From Rikenellaceae bacterium (lineage in GTDB: Bacteria; Bacteroidota; Bacteroidia; Bacteroidales; Rikenellaceae), in assembly GCA_015059905.1 (NCBI GenBank), contig SUZN01000005.1, forward strand, positions 1 to 64,000: a stretch of DNA of 64,000 bases. The letters run 5' to 3'. Positions 58,671-64,000 of the stretch are shown piece after piece. How positions within the stretch are numbered: the stretch's first letter is position 1; each line of letters starts with the position of its first letter. The notes below the pieces were generated by a model. That model was not told the DNA's origin. It saw only the letters and a list, made by a program, of their open reading frames with translations, and ran no database searches. A program made the position numbers and the translations under genes.

Positions 58671-59746
58671 TGAGAACGTGGGAAGAAATAGCAGCCCGTA
58701 CAGCTTCGGGCGAGAGACTCTCGGCAGAGGATGCCTTGACACTGTGGCGTGAGGCGCCGTTGTGGCGTCTGGGTGAGCTGGCGGTGCAGAAGAAGAGAGC
58801 CATAAGTGCCGACAAGGTATTTTACAATAAAAACTTCCACCTTGAACCGACAAACGTATGTCTGTTCAACTGTAAGTTCTGCTCATTCCGCCGTCCTCGC
58901 GGCAGCGCCGATGCGTGGGAGTGGAGCGTGGAGCAGATGGAGCAGATTGTGCGTAGCTACAAGGATAAAGGCGTGACGGAGGTGCATATCGTGGGTGGCG
59001 TACACCCCGACCATTCGCTCGACTACTACTGCAAGCTGATACGTCGCGTGAAGGCTATCCTGCCTCGTGTGGCGGTGAAGGCATACACGGCAATCGAACT
59101 TTCGTATATGATTCGCAAGGCGGGGCTTACCATCCGTGAGGGTCTTGAGCGACTCATCGAGGCGGGTATGGAGGCTATACCTGGCGGCGGAGCAGAGATT
59201 TTCGATGAGCATATAAGACAGCAGATATGCCCCGAGAAAGGCTCTACGGCAGAGTGGTTTGAGGTGCATCACACGGCGCACGAGCTGGGGTTAAAGACCA
59301 ACGCCACGATGCTCTATGGTCACATCGAGAGCGTGGAGCACCGTATCGACCACCTGATGCGTCTGCGTGAGGAGCAGGATGCGACAGGGGGCTTCAACGC
59401 CTTCATCCCGCTGAAGTACCGCAACCTCAATAACTCAATGTCGGAGATAGGCGAGGTGCCAATCATCGACGACCTGCGTACGCTGGCTATGAGCCGTCTG
59501 ATACTCGACAATGTGCCTCACATCAAGGCTTATTGGGTGATGTATGGCAAGCAGACGACGGAGATGGCATTGAAGTTCGGTGCTGACGATATTGACGGCA
59601 CGATAGATGACTCAACGAAGATTTACTCGATGGCAGGAGCCGAGGAGCAGCGCCCGACGATGAGCGTTGGCGATATGCAGCAGATGACGCAACGCGCAGG
59701 CTTCCGCGCTGTGGAGCGAGATACACACTACAACGAGATTAAATAA
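58670..59746 (+). CDS. mqnE: Aminofutalosine synthase (radical SAM, menaquinone via futalosine)
   Basis: NVCLFNCKFCSFRR cluster motif; GGGAEIFDEHIRQQICPEKGSTAEWFEVHHTAHELGLKTNATMLYGH. Confidence 0.9.
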   Translation: MRTWEEIAARTASGERLSAEDALTLWREAPLWRLGELAVQKKRAISADKVFYNKNFHLEPTNVCLFNCKFCSFRRPRGSADAWEWSVEQMEQIVRSYKDKGVTEVHIVGGVHPDHSLDYYCKLIRRVKAILPRVAVKAYTAIELSYMIRKAGLTIREGLERLIEAGMEAIPGGGAEIFDEHIRQQICPEKGSTAEWFEVHHTAHELGLKTNATMLYGHIESVEHRIDHLMRLREEQDATGGFNAFIPLKYRNLNNSMSEIGEVPIIDDLRTLAMSRLILDNVPHIKAYWVMYGKQTTEMALKFGADDIDGTIDDSTKIYSMAGAEEQRPTMSVGDMQQMTQRAGFRAVERDTHYNEIK

Positions 59747-59764
59747 CGAAAAAACTTATATTAA

Positions 59765-60787
59765 ATGGAAAATACCCCTATTCGTCCTCGCCGCAGACCA
59801 CGAAAGGCTGCAAAGCAGAGTCTGTGGGCAGGGATAAAGCAGCGCCCGTTGATTTATCACGCGATACTTATCTGCGGCGTATTGGCAGCGATAATCATCT
59901 TCTCGAGCATTCTGATGAATGTCATCACTCGTCACGGCACACATCGTACCGTGCCCGACTTTATGGGTGTGAAGATAGCCGAGGCGGAGCAGATGGCGAA
60001 GAAGTCCAAGCTTGAGATTATCATCAACGACTCACTCTTTGTGCCAGCCTATGAGGGCGGCATCGTGCTCGACCAGCTGCCCAAGGGCGGCGTGCAGGTT
60101 AAGGCGGGTCGCAAGATTTATGTTACGATAAACTCTTTCCGACAGAAGATGGTGGCGGTGCCATATGTGGCGGGTCGCTCGCTGCGTCAGGCGAAGAATA
60201 TGCTGGAGGTGGCAGGTCTGGAGATTGAGAAGCTCATCTACGAGGAGGACATCGCAACAAACTACGTTTTGGGCGAGTATGTGGGTCACGAGCAGGTAAC
60301 AGACGAGAGCAAGGTAGAGATTGAGATGGGCTCGGGTGTGATACTCAAGGTGGGTGTGCAACCCGAGAAGAACTCCACCATCGTACCAAAGGCTATCGGT
60401 CAGAGCCTGCAAGGGGCAAAGAGCCGCTTGTGGGAGCAGGGTCTTAACATCGGCAAGATAAACTTCGACGAGGGTATCAACCTGCTGAATCAGAAGGATG
60501 CAAGGGTATATCGTCAGAGTCTGGCGCATAACTCTACCTCTACACTCGGTGCGGCAGTGGATTTGTGGCTCACGCTCGATGAAAAGGCTGTGGAGAAGAG
60601 CAGCAACGCTTCGGACAAGGCAGCCCGTGAGTTGGAGGAGGAGCGTCTGAAGGCGGAGGAGGCTCTGCGCGACTCGCTGGAGCAGGCCGACAGGGCAGCA
60701 CGCGAGGAGCTGCTCAACGCATTGGAGCAGACACAGCAGCAGAGCACCGAAATCGTTGAGAGCGAGGAGGATGAATTTTTCCAATAA
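59765..60787 (+). CDS. Membrane-anchored PASTA-domain protein
   Basis: Single N-terminal TM; repeats VPDFMGVKIAEAEQMAKK, VPYVAGRSLRQAKNMLE, VPKAIGQSLQGAKSRLWEQGL. Confidence 0.9.
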   Translation: MENTPIRPRRRPRKAAKQSLWAGIKQRPLIYHAILICGVLAAIIIFSSILMNVITRHGTHRTVPDFMGVKIAEAEQMAKKSKLEIIINDSLFVPAYEGGIVLDQLPKGGVQVKAGRKIYVTINSFRQKMVAVPYVAGRSLRQAKNMLEVAGLEIEKLIYEEDIATNYVLGEYVGHEQVTDESKVEIEMGSGVILKVGVQPEKNSTIVPKAIGQSLQGAKSRLWEQGLNIGKINFDEGINLLNQKDARVYRQSLAHNSTSTLGAAVDLWLTLDEKAVEKSSNASDKAARELEEERLKAEEALRDSLEQADRAAREELLNALEQTQQQSTEIVESEEDEFFQ

Positions 60788-60796
60788 GCGAGAATT

Positions 60797-61891
60797 ATGC
60801 AGGATATAGCAGAAAAAGATATAGAGTTGCAGGATGAGTTGCAGGATGAGTTGCAGGAGGTAGAGGGCTCGGACGAGATGTATGAGCACTTCGCCATCAC
60901 GGTGGATAAGGGGCAGAAGATGTTGCGTCTTGACAAGTTCCTTGTCGATAGGATGGAGCACTGCTCACGCAACCGCATACAGACTGCCGCCGACAGCGGA
61001 AACATATTGGTCAATGGCGTGGCAGCGAAGTCGAGCTACAAGGTCAAACCTCTCGACCACATCACGCTCGTTATGCCCTACCCCAAGCGCGAGCTGGAGA
61101 TTATACCAGAGGATATTCCGCTTGATATCGTCTATGAGGATGACGACCTGCTGATTGTGGATAAGGCGGCGGGTATGGTTGTCCACCCTGGCTGCGGCAA
61201 TTACAGCGGCACGCTGGTAAATGCGCTGACCCACCACTTGAAGGACTTGCCCCTGTTTCAGGATGGCGATATGCGCGCGGGATTGGTACACCGCATCGAC
61301 AAAGATACATCGGGACTGCTCGTGGTGGCAAAGAATGAGCGTACCCATGCACGTCTGGCAAAGCAGTTCTTCGACCACACCATCCACCGCCGTTATGTGG
61401 CGCTGGTGTGGGGCAACCTGCCCGATGACGAGGGCACAATCATCGGCAACATCGGTCGCAGCCCGAAGGATAGGTTGCAGATGTATGTCTTTGCCGATGG
61501 CTCGGATGGCAAGCACGCCGTGACGCACTACCGAGTGCTGAAGCGTTATGGCTATGTGACGCTGGTGGAGTGCCGCCTGGAGACAGGTCGCACACACCAA
61601 ATCAGAGTACATATGTCGTGGCAGGGACACCCTCTGTTCAACGACCCACGCTACGGTGGCGACAGGATACTGAAGGGCACGACCTTCTCGAAATACAAGC
61701 AATTTATCGAAAACTGCTTCTCGCTGCTGCCCCGACAGGCTCTGCACGCACGTTCGCTCGGCTTCGTACACCCCACAACGGGCAAGGATGTCTATTTCGA
61801 GAGCGAGCTGCCCGAGGATTTCAAGTCGGTGATTGCCAAGTGGGATACCTATGTGGCTTCGAGAAATGTTGAAGAGGCGGCAGAGTACTAA
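60797..61891 (+). CDS. RluA/RluD-family pseudouridine synthase
   Basis: S4 domain RLDKFLVDRM...; AGLVHRIDKDTSGLLVVAKN; GRTHQIRVHMSWQGHPLFNDPRYGG. Confidence 0.96.
   Translation: MQDIAEKDIELQDELQDELQEVEGSDEMYEHFAITVDKGQKMLRLDKFLVDRMEHCSRNRIQTAADSGNILVNGVAAKSSYKVKPLDHITLVMPYPKRELEIIPEDIPLDIVYEDDDLLIVDKAAGMVVHPGCGNYSGTLVNALTHHLKDLPLFQDGDMRAGLVHRIDKDTSGLLVVAKNERTHARLAKQFFDHTIHRRYVALVWGNLPDDEGTIIGNIGRSPKDRLQMYVFADGSDGKHAVTHYRVLKRYGYVTLVECRLETGRTHQIRVHMSWQGHPLFNDPRYGGDRILKGTTFSKYKQFIENCFSLLPRQALHARSLGFVHPTTGKDVYFESELPEDFKSVIAKWDTYVASRNVEEAAEY
60824..60859 (+). repeat. 12-bp in-frame microsatellite (ELQD x3) in the rluD-like gene
   Basis: gagttgcaggat gagttgcaggat gagttgcaggag. Confidence 0.9.
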
Positions 61892-61902
61892 TTTAGAAAG
61901 AG

Positions 61903-63741
61903 ATGTTTCTACCAACAACCATAAAGGAGGTGCGCGCGCTGGGGTGGGATTATATTGATGTAATCCTCTTCACGGGCGATGCCTATATCGACCACCCCGC
62001 CTTTGGTGCTGCCGTCATCGGACGACTGCTGGAGGCAGAGGGGTATCGTGTAGCCATCGTGCCGCAGCCCAACTGGCGTGACGACCTGCGCGACTTCACC
62101 AAGCTGGGTGCGCCGAGGCTGTTCTTCGGCGTCTCGGCAGGCGCTATGGACTCTATGGTGAACCACTACACGGCAAACATACGTCTGCGAAGCAACGACG
62201 CATATACAGCAGGGGGCAAGGCTGGCTTCCGCCCCGACTACGCCGCAACGGTCTATTGTCAGATACTCAAGCGACTCTACCCCCACGTTCCTGTGGTGGT
62301 GGGAGGTATTGAGGCTTCGTTGCGTCGCCTCACCCACTACGACTACTGGAGCGATTGTTTGAAGCCCTCGATGCTTATAGAGAGTGGCGCCGACCTTTTG
62401 ATTTATGGTATGGGCGAGCGCGTAGTGCAGCAGGTGGCACGCGCTATGCGTAACGGATACAACGCCAAGCTGTTGCGAAAAATAAATCAGGTGGCATTCG
62501 TCGCCGACCGCAGCTATGTCGAGCGACTTGACCCCGCAACAACCAAGATACTGCACTCCTTCGAGGAGTGTCAGCAGAGCAAGCGCGCCTTTGGCGAGAA
62601 CTTCGTGGAGGAGGAGCTGTTGAGTAATGTGATGGAGCCAACGACAACGCTTGTCGAGCAGGTGGGCGAGAAATATGTGGTTGTCACACCGCCAAACACT
62701 ACCCTTACGACCGAGGAGCTTGACCACTCGTTTGACCTGCCCTATGAGCGTGCGCCTCACCCCCGCTATCGCGGCAAGGGCGACATACCCGCGTGGGAGA
62801 TGATTAAGCACTCGATAAACATCCACCGAGGCTGCTTCGGCGGCTGTGCATTCTGCACCATCTCGGCACATCAGGGCAAGTTTATCAACTCGCGTAGCGA
62901 GCGCTCCATCCTCGCCGAGGTGGAGAAGGTTACAAAGATGCCCGACTTCAAGGGTTACCTGTCGGATGTGGGAGCACCATCGGCAAATATGTACCTTATG
63001 GGAGGCAAGAACAAGGATGCCTGCCGCAAGTGTCGCCGCCCATCGTGTCTGCACCCCAAGCTATGTCCAAACCTTGATAACAATCACCGCCCACTGCTGG
63101 CTCTGTATGAGAAAATCAGGAGCGTGAAGGGAATCAAGAAGGCATTTATCGGCAGCGGTATACGCTACGACCTGTTCGACGACTCTCCATACCTCGCGAC
63201 GGTGGTGAAGCACCACACTTCGGGACGTCTGAAGGTTGCGCCCGAGCATACCGAGGATCACGTGCTGAACCTTATGCGTAAGCCTTCGTTCTCAATGTTC
63301 GAGCAGCTCAACCGCGACTTTAAGTCAATATGCGAGCGCGAGGGGCTGCGCTATCAGCTCATTCCATACTTTATCTCGTCACACCCTGGCTGCCGCGAGT
63401 GCGATATGAAGGCTCTCTCGGAGCGTGTGCTGGGGCGTCTGCACTTCGATTTGGAGCAGGTGCAGGACCTTACGCCAACGCCTATGACCCTGTCGTCGGT
63501 GATGTTCTACACGGGCGAAAATCCATATACTGGCGAAAAGGTCTTTGTGGCACGCTCGCAGGAGGATAAGCGCCGACAGAAATCATACTTCTTCCGCGAC
63601 AACCGCACCGCCAACGCCCCTCAACGTGGCGGCAACAGAGGCAACAAGGGCGCAGAGAGGAGTACAAAATCGGGAGCAAAGGCAGGGGCAGGAACAAAAT
63701 CGGGAACAAGAAAATTTCAATATAAACCCATAAAAAAATAA
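61903..63741 (+). CDS. YgiQ-family radical SAM protein
   Basis: VVVGGIEASLRRLTHYDYWSD; HRGCFGGCAFCTISAHQGKFINSRSERSI; KVAPEHTEDHVL. Confidence 0.95.
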   Translation: MFLPTTIKEVRALGWDYIDVILFTGDAYIDHPAFGAAVIGRLLEAEGYRVAIVPQPNWRDDLRDFTKLGAPRLFFGVSAGAMDSMVNHYTANIRLRSNDAYTAGGKAGFRPDYAATVYCQILKRLYPHVPVVVGGIEASLRRLTHYDYWSDCLKPSMLIESGADLLIYGMGERVVQQVARAMRNGYNAKLLRKINQVAFVADRSYVERLDPATTKILHSFEECQQSKRAFGENFVEEELLSNVMEPTTTLVEQVGEKYVVVTPPNTTLTTEELDHSFDLPYERAPHPRYRGKGDIPAWEMIKHSINIHRGCFGGCAFCTISAHQGKFINSRSERSILAEVEKVTKMPDFKGYLSDVGAPSANMYLMGGKNKDACRKCRRPSCLHPKLCPNLDNNHRPLLALYEKIRSVKGIKKAFIGSGIRYDLFDDSPYLATVVKHHTSGRLKVAPEHTEDHVLNLMRKPSFSMFEQLNRDFKSICEREGLRYQLIPYFISSHPGCRECDMKALSERVLGRLHFDLEQVQDLTPTPMTLSSVMFYTGENPYTGEKVFVARSQEDKRRQKSYFFRDNRTANAPQRGGNRGNKGAERSTKSGAKAGAGTKSGTRKFQYKPIKK

Positions 63742-63748
63742 AAACGCT

Positions 63749-64000
63749 ATGAAGAGATTGATTGTGACTTTAGCCGCATTGTTGTGCGTGGGAGCGTTAG
63801 CAGCAGCCATCACCCCTATCGCGGCACAGACAAAGAAAGAGGTAAAGGTTAAGCCGCTGAATACCAAGAAGTGGCGCAAGTATGATGTGGGAGAAATCCG
63901 CTTCCACGACAAGGCGACCCACACCGAAGGCTCGAAGATTTACAACCGCCTCATACCAAACCCTGCGGAGTATATCTCGGAGTGCGCGCGCGAGGTGCTG
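63749..64000 (+). CDS. Secreted protein, truncated by window edge
   Basis: Signal MKRLIVTLAALLCVGALAAAITPIAAQ; open to window end (not in ORF track because no stop). Confidence 0.75.
   Translation, partial: MKRLIVTLAALLCVGALAAAITPIAAQTKKEVKVKPLNTKKWRKYDVGEIRFHDKATHTEGSKIYNRLIPNPAEYISECAREVL

Noticed and set aside
61909-63054. 381-aa minus-strand ORF opposite the YgiQ gene
   Set aside because: Shadow ORF; opposite strand has all radical SAM motifs.

Overview
The window is a Bacteroidales-type chromosome segment, judged from TAnnTTTG promoters, a TonB receptor with CarboxypepD_reg domain, small NVEALA-like peptides and DUF3472/DUF4876-type proteins. Left end (1-4.2 kb): a probable mobile/defence island with a 5'-truncated hsdS fragment abutting a tyrosine recombinase, a DUF3800-like gene, a second tyrosine integrase, and tandem tRNA-Gly genes. 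Next: crcB; a complete urease operon (ureABCEFGD) with a UT-family urea transporter; a FUSC/ArAE-MFS fusion; hexuronate catabolism in two clusters (uxuA, SDR, ALDH; uxaC, MFS, eda, kdgK); a Gfo/Idh/MocA plus HEAT-DUF1080 pair; tRNA-Glu; a MurNAc salvage cluster (murQ/murK-like/MFS); a patatin; a GH36; and two paralogous beta-helix proteins. From 41.8 to 52.1 kb lies an apparent TonB receptor / lipoprotein / outer-membrane barrel / twin secreted His-Cys caspase-like-HEAT protease locus with a palindromic candidate operator at its promoter. It is followed by ECF sigma and GT2 genes and an AT-rich locus of two small secreted zinc-ribbon peptides plus a plug-like protein. The right end is housekeeping (tgt, LptF/G, mqnE, PASTA, rluD-like, YgiQ). 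Best candidates for something undescribed: the caspase-like/TonB locus, the small-peptide locus, and a ~175-nt rod-like structured RNA candidate at 29270-29444 (minus). All family names come from reading motifs by eye; no database search was run.
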